A stretch of 16,497 nt of DNA. Origin: CAZDAM01 sp964503595 (lineage in GTDB: Bacteria > Muiribacteriota > UBA6191). The notes below the pieces were generated by a model, which worked only from the letters and a program-made list of their open reading frames with translations, was not told the origin of the DNA and did no database searches. The stretch lies in the NCBI GenBank assembly GCA_964503595.1, contig CAZDAM010000078.1, positions 1 through 16,497 on the forward strand, given 5' to 3'. Both the position numbers and the translations under genes were made by a program. Positions 7,358 to 14,198 of the stretch are shown piece by piece; the stretch's first letter is position 1, and every line of letters begins with the position of its first letter.

Positions 7358-7359
7358 GT

Positions 7360-8079
7360 TTACGGATTTCCTTTGCTGTTTTCAAACCACCAGATTTGCT
7401 GTGATTTTAGCATTCCTGCCAGTGTTTCTTCCTGTTCCCGGTTTTGGGCCAGGAGGCTTTTGGGCCAGGATGAAGGGATGTATTCACTGGTTGCCCCATG
7501 GTTTTTCAACTCCTGAGACTGAATTTCCCATTCCCTGAGGATGCGGCTGGCCAGATCCTGACGTTCTTCTTCAAGCTTCTCTTCACAAGCCCGCACATGC
7601 AGGGCAATCATGTGGCGAAGCATATTCTGGCGCTCCAGAAACCCCCGTTTCAGGACGGGTTCGTAAAGTTCGACCAGCAGGGACTGAAGCTTTACCACAC
7701 GGGTGTGCCCATCCTGCGGAAGACTTACTTTGGCCAGATCGCGAATGGCGTGGGCAATTTCATCCATTTTCTGATGCCAGTCGTCAGGGCTTGCGGCATA
7801 AAAATCAGGTGGACGGGTCCAGAATCTCTGGTAAATTCCCAGCCATACGGAACGAACCATGACCAGTTCCTTTTCTGCCTGCCCGCCATCCCTGTACACT
7901 CTGCCTGCTTCTCCCAGGCTGGTGGAGATATCACGAAAGGCCCGATCCAGATCATCTGAACTGTTGCGGGCAAAGATCAGAGATTCCAGTATCGGATCGC
8001 AGGAGAACGTCGTTACAATGGACAGACTAAGAAAGAGAAGGGCGTGAACCACAGACTGGAATTTTTTTGGAAAGAGCAT
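7360..8079 (-). CDS. Putative lipoprotein of unknown function
   Basis: 239 aa from the ATG at 8079; a GTG at 8097 would add six residues. Neither has a clear ribosome site, but the ATG gives a good signal peptide: two Lys, a hydrophobic stretch HALLFLSLSIV, then TTFSC. That last motif fits the general lipobox rule, with Cys27 as the lipidated residue, although it lacks the usual Leu at -3. The mature part is helical and rich in charged, Trp and Tyr residues (for example IYQRFWTRPPDFYAASPDDW), with no motif I recognise. It is the first gene of the four-gene operon. Its 5' end overlaps the start of lpxK on the other strand by 36 bp (54 bp with the GTG). Confidence 0.75.
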   Translation of the reverse strand: MLFPKKFQSVVHALLFLSLSIVTTFSCDPILESLIFARNSSDDLDRAFRDISTSLGEAGRVYRDGGQAEKELVMVRSVWLGIYQRFWTRPPDFYAASPDDWHQKMDEIAHAIRDLAKVSLPQDGHTRVVKLQSLLVELYEPVLKRGFLERQNMLRHMIALHVRACEEKLEEERQDLASRILREWEIQSQELKNHGATSEYIPSSWPKSLLAQNREQEETLAGMLKSQQIWWFENSKGNP

Positions 8080-9120
8080 GTTTACCAGAATCGCCACCCC
8101 TGGCTTGGAATCATTCTTGTACCACTGAGTCTATTGTATCGCAGTGGTACTGCGATCAAAAAGCTGTGTACCCGGTTGCCCGGAATTGGAATCGATCCGG
8201 TTACCCCGGTGGTCTGTATTGGCAACCTGAGTGTGGGAGGCAGTGGCAAGACACCACTTTGCCACTATCTGATTGCAGAACTGAGGCAGAGAAATTTATC
8301 TGTGCGCCTGGTTTCGCGTGGGTATGGAGCCCGTTTTGAAGGGGCTTTGGCCCGACGGAGGAATCAGAGCTGGGACACAGAAGGTTTTTTCGGCGATGAG
8401 GTGGAAATGACGGTCCGCCGTTTTCCGGACCTGGAGATCTCTGTGGGCCGCCAGCGAGCTCTTTTTGCCCGTGAAGCGGATCAGGAAAAATATACCGGAA
8501 TTCTGCTTTACGATGATGCCCTCCAGTATTGGCGCATGGGACGGAATTTCAATCTGGTAGTCTTTCACTGGGGGCTTCAGCTGGGAAATGGTCGGATATT
8601 TCCGGCCGGACCTCTTCGAGAAGGTCCCGGTGCTCTGAAAAGAGCGGGTGGACTGGTGATCACGCATGCTCCCCCGGAACTGAGACCGGAAGAGGTCAGA
8701 AGGAAGCTTGCCTATGAAGGACCGGTCTTTTTTCTGGATACTTCCCTCAGTCATTTTGAAGACCTGCATGCAGGCCGGGTTTCTGTGAACGCAGGAACTG
8801 CGATTCATGCCCTGGCAGCTATTGCCAATCCTCAAGACTTTTTTGCTGATCTTCAAAATCTGGGTCTTCGGATTCTGAAGCGCTACGCGCTTTCGGATCA
8901 TGAGGATCAGTCAAGGGTGGAGCAGCAGAGAATTCTGGACACCCTTCCCGGAGACGGTTTTCTGGTGATGACGGAAAAAGACAGACCGCGCTGGAAAATC
9001 GAGGACCCCCGGGTCCTGTGTGCCATCCAGAAAGCGGATGTTCGTGAAGGGGCTCAGGATCTGCTGCATTTGATAATTTCTTCGGGAGGCGAAATCAAAT
9101 CCCGGAGCAGGGAATCCTAA
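8044..9120 (+). CDS. lpxK: Tetraacyldisaccharide 4'-kinase (lipid A synthesis)
   Basis: 358 aa, slightly longer than the 328 aa of E. coli LpxK. It phosphorylates the 4' position of the lipid A disaccharide at the inner membrane. An N-terminal hydrophobic helix (about 20-33) is followed by the Walker A GNLSVGGSGKTP (60-71), SRGYGA (91-96), GDEV (117-120), DDALQYWR (157-164) and NGRIFPAGPLRE. The family consensus at 157-162 is DDGxQH; here Gly159 is Ala and His162 is Tyr. The GTG start at 8044 aligns with the family N-terminus, and its sequence GTGA overlaps nothing functional that I trust. AGAAGG lies only two bases before it. A TACAAT at 8014-8019 could be the -10 box, which would place the promoter inside the divergent lipoprotein gene. 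Other lpx, msbA or kdtA genes are absent nearby. Confidence 0.88.
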   Translation: MNHRLEFFWKEHVYQNRHPWLGIILVPLSLLYRSGTAIKKLCTRLPGIGIDPVTPVVCIGNLSVGGSGKTPLCHYLIAELRQRNLSVRLVSRGYGARFEGALARRRNQSWDTEGFFGDEVEMTVRRFPDLEISVGRQRALFAREADQEKYTGILLYDDALQYWRMGRNFNLVVFHWGLQLGNGRIFPAGPLREGPGALKRAGGLVITHAPPELRPEEVRRKLAYEGPVFFLDTSLSHFEDLHAGRVSVNAGTAIHALAAIANPQDFFADLQNLGLRILKRYALSDHEDQSRVEQQRILDTLPGDGFLVMTEKDRPRWKIEDPRVLCAIQKADVREGAQDLLHLIISSGGEIKSRSRES

Positions 9121-9167
9121 GAATGCCTCTGAGGTCTATATGTCTTCTGAAAACGGGGCATTTTACA

Positions 9168-9182
9168 CGACAGAATCTGTCG
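9168..9182. promoter_or_regulatory. 15-bp perfect palindrome downstream of lpxK
   Basis: CGACAGA and TCTGTCG flank a single central A. It lies 48 bp after the lpxK stop. A second, bulged hairpin (9224-9250: AGAGAG..CCGC with GCGGCTCTCT) follows. Neither is followed by a good T-run. They may be operators, RNA processing structures or chance; the real terminator is further right. Confidence 0.3.
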
Positions 9183-9261
9183 CCTAAAAAGGTTGATTTT
9201 TTGAGGATTACATCCCAGAAGTGAGAGAGAACCGCTATCGGCGGCTCTCTTGGGAAAACAG

Positions 9262-9290
9262 AAAAGCCCCCGCCAGAGCAGGGGCTTTTT
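9262..9290. terminator. Bidirectional terminator between lpxK and the porin gene
   Basis: AAAAGCCCC (9262-9270) pairs with GGGGCTTTT (9281-9289), a 9-bp stem with a 10-nt loop. T-runs are present on both strands (TTTTT then CTG on plus, TTTTCTGTTTT on minus). It can therefore end both lpxK and the convergent porin gene, whose stop is 15 bp away. Confidence 0.85.
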
Positions 9291-9304
9291 CTGTAGACTT
9301 CAAA

Positions 9305-10891
9305 TTAGAAGTTCCAGCTTACGCCAGTGCGCAAGAGGCCCTCCTTGTTCACGTTTACAGCACCAAAGTCATTGTTTGGCTGGTAAAGCAGGTAGGTAGT
9401 GACCCAGACCAGATCATCAGCCAGGTTGGTATTGTAGAATACCTGATGACCTTTGATGTTGGATCCCAGCATTTCGAAGTTCAGACTGGCCATGACGGCA
9501 TCGGCTTCGATATCGATATAGCTGTAACCGTATTTGATATCGCCCTTTTTGCCGCTGCGACCTTTCCAGATTTCGACCCACATACCGGTGTCGTCTTTGC
9601 TCCAGGCTCCGTCGTTGACAACGTAATCAGCCTTGACACCCCATGGATTTTCCTTGTCATCGGTGTTTCTATAGTCCACATAGAGGTTGTAGAGCTCAAA
9701 ATCACTGAAGAGGCGGTTCTGGCGGGCAGCATTGATTGGGTAGAGGGTGTTTGTGGTAGTTCCCGGGAAAGCCGGATTTGTGTTAGGAGCAATCCGGTTG
9801 TACAGGTTGCCATAGCCACCAGCAAAATTGGTGGTGAATGGATTCAGATGAACGAAACGACCATTGGTTACACCACCACCCAGAGCTGTTGGGTGCAGAT
9901 ACTGCTCGCCACTGAAGTTGATGTGGCTGAAACGGAACTTCCAGTCACCGTTCATGCTGTTTTTCTTTTCATACTCCAGCTGATGAGCGAACATGTAGAC
10001 ATCTTCTTCCGGAGCCAGGGCACCCGTAGGGGTGTTGCCTTCCTTCAGGTAGTACTGACCGGCACGGAAAGTCCAGCCTTCACGGAATTTGTACTCCTGA
10101 GTAAGACCGAAAGGATGGAAGTCATTATCAAAGATCATCTGAGTGTTCTGGAAGAGATTTGCACCCTTACCGATCAGCACACGGAATTCATCATTCACGG
10201 TATGATCGAAGTAGAACTGATCAATCAGGAGCTCGTCGGTTCCCAAGGCCATGCCGGAGCGGAAATTACCGACGCTGTCGTCATTGGAGCCGATATTTTT
10301 CCAGGAAGCAGCAGGAAAATCATCGGAACCGGTACGCAGGCCAAGTTTCCACCTGGTTTTTTCATTGACCTGACCGGAAAGGCCGAATTCCACACGCATC
10401 TGATAATCAGTGCGATCATTGTCAGAGAGCCCGTCCTGGAAATGGGACTGAAGGCGCATGCCGATATTTCCGTCAATCCTGACCTTACCGTTTCCTTCGA
10501 CAGGGCCGGAAGTTTCCAGTTTGCTGATGCGGCGCTCATTGCTGGCAGTGCGGGACTCCAGAGCATCTACACGGGCGCCGAGAAGGGCCAGTTCGTTACT
10601 GAATTCGTCGACCAGACGTTTCATGGTGGAATCAACTTCAGGGGCCATTTTTACACCGTTCTTGGACACGGAATCCAGGAGGCGGGAAATGATGATGGCG
10701 ATTTCGTAGCGGCTCAGTTTTTCATCGCCGTGAAATTTTTCACTGTAACCTTTGATGATTCCGCTGTTGGCGACCTTCTCGACAGCCGCATAAGCCCAGT
10801 GGTTAGAAGGTATATCGGAGAAAGTACCGGCTTGCAGCGCGCTGCAGCTGATGATGCCGGCGACTGCAAATGCTCTAAATGTTGTCTTCAT
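9305..10891 (-). CDS. Outer-membrane porin with N-terminal SLH domain
   Basis: 528 aa. Residues 1-21 are a clear Sec signal peptide (Lys2, hydrophobic core, cleavage after ALQA). Residues 23-71 form one SLH domain, FSDIPSNHWAYAAVEKVANS then GIIKGYSEKFHGDEKLSRYE. In this porin type it anchors the barrel to peptidoglycan or its attached polymers. A coiled coil (about 90-118, LALLGARVDALES) follows, then about 400 residues of alternating, aromatic-rich beta-barrel sequence ending in Phe (VSWNF), the usual outer-membrane insertion signal. The order signal-SLH-coiled coil-barrel is the same as in cyanobacterial Som/OprB-like and Negativicutes OmpM proteins. AAAGGAG precedes the ATG. The substrate cannot be predicted. 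Confidence 0.9.
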   Translation of the reverse strand: MKTTFRAFAVAGIISCSALQAGTFSDIPSNHWAYAAVEKVANSGIIKGYSEKFHGDEKLSRYEIAIIISRLLDSVSKNGVKMAPEVDSTMKRLVDEFSNELALLGARVDALESRTASNERRISKLETSGPVEGNGKVRIDGNIGMRLQSHFQDGLSDNDRTDYQMRVEFGLSGQVNEKTRWKLGLRTGSDDFPAASWKNIGSNDDSVGNFRSGMALGTDELLIDQFYFDHTVNDEFRVLIGKGANLFQNTQMIFDNDFHPFGLTQEYKFREGWTFRAGQYYLKEGNTPTGALAPEEDVYMFAHQLEYEKKNSMNGDWKFRFSHINFSGEQYLHPTALGGGVTNGRFVHLNPFTTNFAGGYGNLYNRIAPNTNPAFPGTTTNTLYPINAARQNRLFSDFELYNLYVDYRNTDDKENPWGVKADYVVNDGAWSKDDTGMWVEIWKGRSGKKGDIKYGYSYIDIEADAVMASLNFEMLGSNIKGHQVFYNTNLADDLVWVTTYLLYQPNNDFGAVNVNKEGLLRTGVSWNF

Positions 10892-11058
10892 GACACTCCT
10901 TTGAAATGTATATAACTTGGTGTATGAAAAACCATTCGTCGATCAAACGCCGTATCGTATACGATCCACAATGGAATCGCAAACAGATCCATGCGAGTCC
11001 TAAACCCTGAGAGCTTTTTTTCCGTAAGTAATTCAGAAACGAAAAAGGAAACTCTGTC
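10892..11058. promoter_or_regulatory. Divergent promoter region between porin and pilT, with a 12-bp palindrome
   Basis: This 167-bp gap must hold promoters for both the porin (minus) and pilT (plus). The porin side is AT-rich (TTATATACA about 20 bp before its ATG), a possible -10 area, but no clear -35 is visible. ATCGTA-TACGAT at 10954-10965 is a perfect 12-bp palindrome, 63 bp upstream of the porin ATG, and could be an operator. I see no convincing pilT promoter. Confidence 0.45.
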
Positions 11059-12273
11059 ATGGCTATCACTTTGCCCAGATATTCTGTCCGGCCGGCTGCC
11101 CCCGTCAGCGAAACGCCCCAGGACCGCCCTGCTTCCACTCCCCGGCCTACGACTCCCGCTTATGACCTGCCTCCAGATCATGAGGCGGAGGAAGGCAGTG
11201 AGAGCAAACAGTACGGGACAGCTCAGGAAGAAATGTTCAAGATTCTGGCGCGGGCGAACCAGAAAGGAGCCTCGGATATTATTCTTTCTGTAGGCCGCCC
11301 CCCGATGTTTCGTGTTGGGGGTGCTCTGGTGCGTGATAGTTTTCCGGTTCTCAATCCGGACATGACCAAGAAGATGATTTTTTCCTTCCTGCGTCAGGAT
11401 CAGGTGGCCGAGTTTGAAAAGACCTTTGAGCTGGATATGGCTCTTTCGGTTCCCGGAGTGGCCCGTTACCGGGTCAATGTTTTCCGGCAGAAAAAAACCG
11501 TGGCGGCGGCCTTTCGCTCGATTACCGAAAGGATTCCCACTTTTGATGAACTGGGACTGACCGAAGTCATCCGCACTCTGGCCATGCTTCCAAGGGGCCT
11601 GGTTCTGGTCACCGGGCCAACAGGATCCGGCAAATCGTCCACTCTTGCCGCTATGCTTGATCTGATCAATCAGTGCAAGAATGGCCATATTATCACGATT
11701 GAGGATCCGATCGAGTATGTTCATCGCCACAAGAACTGTGTCGTGCAGCAGCGGGAACTCAAAACCGATACAGAGTCCTTTACCATGGCCTTGAGGCAGT
11801 CGCTCAGGCAGAACCCGGATACAATTCTGGTGGGAGAGATGCGGGATCTGGAAACCATTCAGGCCGCAATCTCGGCGGCAGAAACCGGTCACCTTGTGAT
11901 GTCGACTCTCCATACCCAGGACGCAGCCCAGACGGTGGACAGGATCATCGATGTATTCCCGTCTCATCAGCAGGAGCAGGTCAGAGCTCAGCTTTCGACA
12001 ACTCTAAGAGGCATTGTGTCCCAGCAGCTTCTGCCAAAAAAAAGCGGCGGCCGGGTTGCTTCGCGGGAAATCCTTCTGGTGACTCCGGCCATTGCGAATC
12101 TGATTCGGGAGGGCAAGACCTACCAGATCAATTCAGCGATTCAGACCGGTGCCAAGCTGGGCATGATCTCCATGGACATGCATCTGATCGAACTTTATAA
12201 GAAAGGTGTCATCAGCTATGAAGATGCCAAGTCCAAAGCCATCTATCCCGAAAACATCAAACCGGACTTCTAG
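11059..12273 (+). CDS. pilT: Type IV pilus retraction ATPase
   Basis: 404 aa. PilT is a hexameric ATPase that powers pilus depolymerisation and twitching motility from the cytoplasmic face of the inner membrane. Visible motifs are Walker A GPTGSGKS (186-193), the Asp box IITIEDPIEYVH (211-222), Walker B ILVGEMRDLET (256-266) and the His box STLHT (282-286). Residues about 1-55 are an extra, proline- and acid-rich tail absent from the roughly 344-aa Pseudomonas-type PilT. The EMRDLETI and GHLVMSTLHT segments are PilT-like rather than PilB-like, and there is no PilB N-terminal domain. AAAAAGGAAA lies about 10 bases before the ATG. The next gene, a cyclic-nucleotide/GAF protein, starts 17 bp after the stop, so the two are likely co-transcribed. 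Confidence 0.93.
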   Translation: MAITLPRYSVRPAAPVSETPQDRPASTPRPTTPAYDLPPDHEAEEGSESKQYGTAQEEMFKILARANQKGASDIILSVGRPPMFRVGGALVRDSFPVLNPDMTKKMIFSFLRQDQVAEFEKTFELDMALSVPGVARYRVNVFRQKKTVAAAFRSITERIPTFDELGLTEVIRTLAMLPRGLVLVTGPTGSGKSSTLAAMLDLINQCKNGHIITIEDPIEYVHRHKNCVVQQRELKTDTESFTMALRQSLRQNPDTILVGEMRDLETIQAAISAAETGHLVMSTLHTQDAAQTVDRIIDVFPSHQQEQVRAQLSTTLRGIVSQQLLPKKSGGRVASREILLVTPAIANLIREGKTYQINSAIQTGAKLGMISMDMHLIELYKKGVISYEDAKSKAIYPENIKPDF

Positions 12274-12290
12274 ATTCGAGAGACTTTTCT

Positions 12291-13223
12291 ATGCGCATAA
12301 CTTTACGTGAAATTGTTCAGATACCTTTTTTTGCTCCCTTCAAAGAAACTCCCGGAAAGCTCAAGGCTCTCATGCAGTTTTCCCGGATCCTGAACTATGA
12401 GGATCAGGAACTGGTGATTCGGGAAGGGGATGAAGATGACGGAGCCCTGTTTGTCATTCTCAGCGGTGCAGTGGTGATTGCCAAGACCATTGATTGGGAG
12501 ACGGGTCGGGCCAAGCCACTGGCGATTCTGAGAAAAGGCGAATTCTTTGGGGAAATGTCGCTTTTTGATGCTTCGCCCCGTTCGGCCAATGTATTGGCCA
12601 GCGGTAGCTGTTATCTTCTGAAAATTGATCGTGCGGCTTTCATGGAACTGGTTCAGGCCGATGCGGAGCTTTCGATCAATCTGATGAGTTCCGTGATTCA
12701 TTCGGTATCCAACCGCTTGCGCAGGACGAATATGGAGCTGGTCGTTCTTTATGATACGGGCCGGATCATCAGCCGGGTTCACCGTCTGCATGACATGTGC
12801 GGCGGGGTTCTTCAGCGCCTTTGCAGTTCGCTTGGGAGTGCCCATGGAGTGGTTTATCTTTTCAATGACCTTTCCAATTCCTATGACCGGTGCGGGGTGC
12901 ATGGTGAAATCAGCCTGAATGAAGTTCAGCTTCAGTGGATTCATGGAAATATCTTTGAAAATCATGGTTTAAGGCTCCCGGAGGCCGAAGGGCTGGAGCA
13001 TGTTCCGTCCTTTGACTGGGAAAACCTGCTGGTGGCCCCACTGACCATCAAGGGCCATATCTATGGATCGATTGTTCTGATGCGTTCTTCCGGTTCCTAT
13101 ACGGACGCCGAGTATAATCTTGCCATGGGTGTGGCGAATCAGGCATCCTTCGCAGTTGAAAATGCACGCAACCGTGAGGAGGAAGCGGCTCGCGAGGCTT
13201 ATCAGCGCCGGCGCCGCGGCTAA
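12291..13223 (+). CDS. Cyclic-nucleotide-binding and GAF domain signalling protein
   Basis: 310 aa. The N-terminal cNMP-binding (CAP_ED) domain spans about 10-130. Its phosphate-binding cassette GEFFGEMSLFDASPRSAN (83-100) has the Glu and Arg97 needed to hold the cyclic phosphate and ribose. A helix (about 130-160) leads to a GAF domain (about 160-295, with VVYLFND, LLVAPLTIKGHIYGSIVL and NLAMGVANQASFAVENA). The C-terminus is a short charged tail (EEEAAREAYQRRRRG). No DNA-binding, kinase or cyclase domain is present, so it should act through protein contacts. Its place 17 bp after pilT suggests control of pilus retraction; similar cNMP/GAF proteins follow pilT in some deltaproteobacteria, though I could not check. 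The ribosome site is weak (GAGAGA). mscL starts one base after its stop. Confidence 0.85.
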   Translation: MRITLREIVQIPFFAPFKETPGKLKALMQFSRILNYEDQELVIREGDEDDGALFVILSGAVVIAKTIDWETGRAKPLAILRKGEFFGEMSLFDASPRSANVLASGSCYLLKIDRAAFMELVQADAELSINLMSSVIHSVSNRLRRTNMELVVLYDTGRIISRVHRLHDMCGGVLQRLCSSLGSAHGVVYLFNDLSNSYDRCGVHGEISLNEVQLQWIHGNIFENHGLRLPEAEGLEHVPSFDWENLLVAPLTIKGHIYGSIVLMRSSGSYTDAEYNLAMGVANQASFAVENARNREEEAAREAYQRRRRG

Positions 13224-13224
13224 G

Positions 13225-13647
13225 ATGAAAATCGTTCAGGAATTCAGGAAATTTGCTGTCCGCGGCAATGTCGTGGATATGGCTGTGGGTGTGATTGTCG
13301 GTGGCGCCTTCAGTAAGATTGTGGCCAGTCTGGTGGATGACATTCTCATGCCGCCGATTGGTCTGACTCTGGCAGGAGTTGACTTTTCCAGCCTGGGGTG
13401 GATTCTCAGGGCTGCCAGTGATGGCAAGGCTGAGATCGTTCTGCGTTACGGAAAATTCCTGCAGATCAGTCTGAATTTCGTGATTATTGCCTGGGTCACT
13501 TTCCTTCTGGTCAAGGTCATGAACCATCTGCGTGAACAGTTCGAAGAACCGCCAGCTGCCAAAGCACCTTCCAGGCAGGAAGTTCTCTTGGAAGAAATCC
13601 GCAATCTTCTGAAGAAATCTCAGAACGGAAATCCGGAAAACCCATAG
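13225..13647 (+). CDS. mscL: Large-conductance mechanosensitive channel
   Basis: 140 aa, close to E. coli MscL (136 aa). It opens under membrane tension on osmotic downshock. The N-terminal amphipathic helix KIVQEFRKFAVRGNVVDMA and the pore helix VGVIVGGAFSKIVASLV are highly typical, followed by ILMPPIGL, a periplasmic loop, the second membrane helix (about 77-101, FVIIAWVTFLLVKVM) and the C-terminal bundle helix RQEVLLEEIRNLLKK. The frame is open upstream within the preceding gene, but the ATG at 13225 matches the family N-terminus. It begins one base after the upstream stop (TAAGATG) and has no visible ribosome site, so its translation probably depends on coupling to that gene. Confidence 0.95.
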   Translation: MKIVQEFRKFAVRGNVVDMAVGVIVGGAFSKIVASLVDDILMPPIGLTLAGVDFSSLGWILRAASDGKAEIVLRYGKFLQISLNFVIIAWVTFLLVKVMNHLREQFEEPPAAKAPSRQEVLLEEIRNLLKKSQNGNPENP

Positions 13648-14112
13648 ATCGAACCTGTGAAGACCTGCCACCCCCATTTTCAGAAGAATGGGAGTGGAAG
13701 CAGCATCACGGCCCTGTTTAACGGCCAGACCGAATCCCGTTTCGGCGACTTTTTTCAGTCTGACCGGAGCCCAGGCCGGGTAAGCTCTCCGGCGCCGAAA
13801 AATGCGGAGAATGACGCATCTATCAAGGTAGGCCACTTCATTGTGACAGAGCTCAAAGACCACGGTTCCGGCACCATTTGAAGGGAAGCCCGTGGCGACG
13901 TCGTTCACTTTCAGAGACAGTTCAGTGGGGTTTTCGTCAGGACGGATACTGAGGACAGCCTCATTCAGATCGGCAATCCGAGCGGAAGAGGTCAGAGTCT
14001 GATACCATCCGTTTTTTGAAATGGCACAGCTTTTGAAACGGTTCAGAGGAGCATTCACAATGATGCGAATCAGCTGGGATTGGCTGATTTCAGGATACTT
14101 TGGAAGGGTCAT
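13648..14112 (-). other. Coding-like minus-strand frame without a proper stop, possible broken or frameshifted gene
   Basis: From the ATG at 14112 (GGGGAG four bases upstream) a minus-strand frame reads MTLPKYPEISQSQLIRIIVN and onward for about 155 codons to 13648. Codon use looks like that of neighbouring genes (CTG for Leu, GAA, AAA and ATT common). The product is mixed alpha/beta with an Arg run (FRRRRAYPAW) and is not recognised. No in-frame stop occurs until 13048, deep inside mscL and the gene before it on the opposite strand, which is not credible as one gene. A one-base deletion in the five-base G/C run at 13671-13675 would give an end at a TGA on 13620-13622. It may be a real gene with a frameshift or base error, or just an open antisense frame. 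No other gene is seen in 13648-14198. Confidence 0.35.
13668..13697. terminator. Hairpin just after mscL, possible terminator
   Basis: CCAC-c-CCCATT pairs with AATGGG-a-GTGG around an 8-nt loop, a roughly 10-bp stem with one mismatch, 20 bp after the mscL stop. No T-run follows on either strand, so factor-independent termination is uncertain. The stem also lies within the coding-like minus-strand frame described separately. Confidence 0.35.
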
Positions 14113-14138
14113 GGGCTCCCCTGATGCTGTCCCGGTAA

Positions 14139-14167
14139 TTGACAAAGGCGCGCCCGCTCTGGATGAT
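14139..14167 (+). promoter_or_regulatory. Sigma70-type promoter of uvrA
   Basis: A perfect -35 TTGACA (14139-14144) is followed after exactly 17 bp by GATGAT (14162-14167), a 4 of 6 match to the -10 consensus. Transcription would start about 25 bp before the uvrA ATG. An inverted repeat TGTC-N9-GACA overlaps the -35 box and could be a repressor site; it is not an exact E. coli or Bacillus LexA box. Confidence 0.55.
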
Positions 14168-14198
14168 GCTGTTCTTGGTTGCCAAGGCAGGAGAAACG

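Noticed and set aside
8018..8047. Nine-codon frame ending TGA over the lpxK GTG as a leader peptide
   Set aside because: No ribosome site precedes it and the overlap can arise by chance; nothing else supports translation.
9221..10915. 564-aa open frame on the plus strand across the porin gene
   Set aside because: It is antisense to a porin with signal peptide, SLH domain, ribosome site and terminal Phe. Its product has no recognisable features, and its start lies in the terminator region.
10888..11967. 359-aa minus-strand open frame across pilT
   Set aside because: It is antisense to the PilT catalytic motifs and overlaps the porin promoter region.
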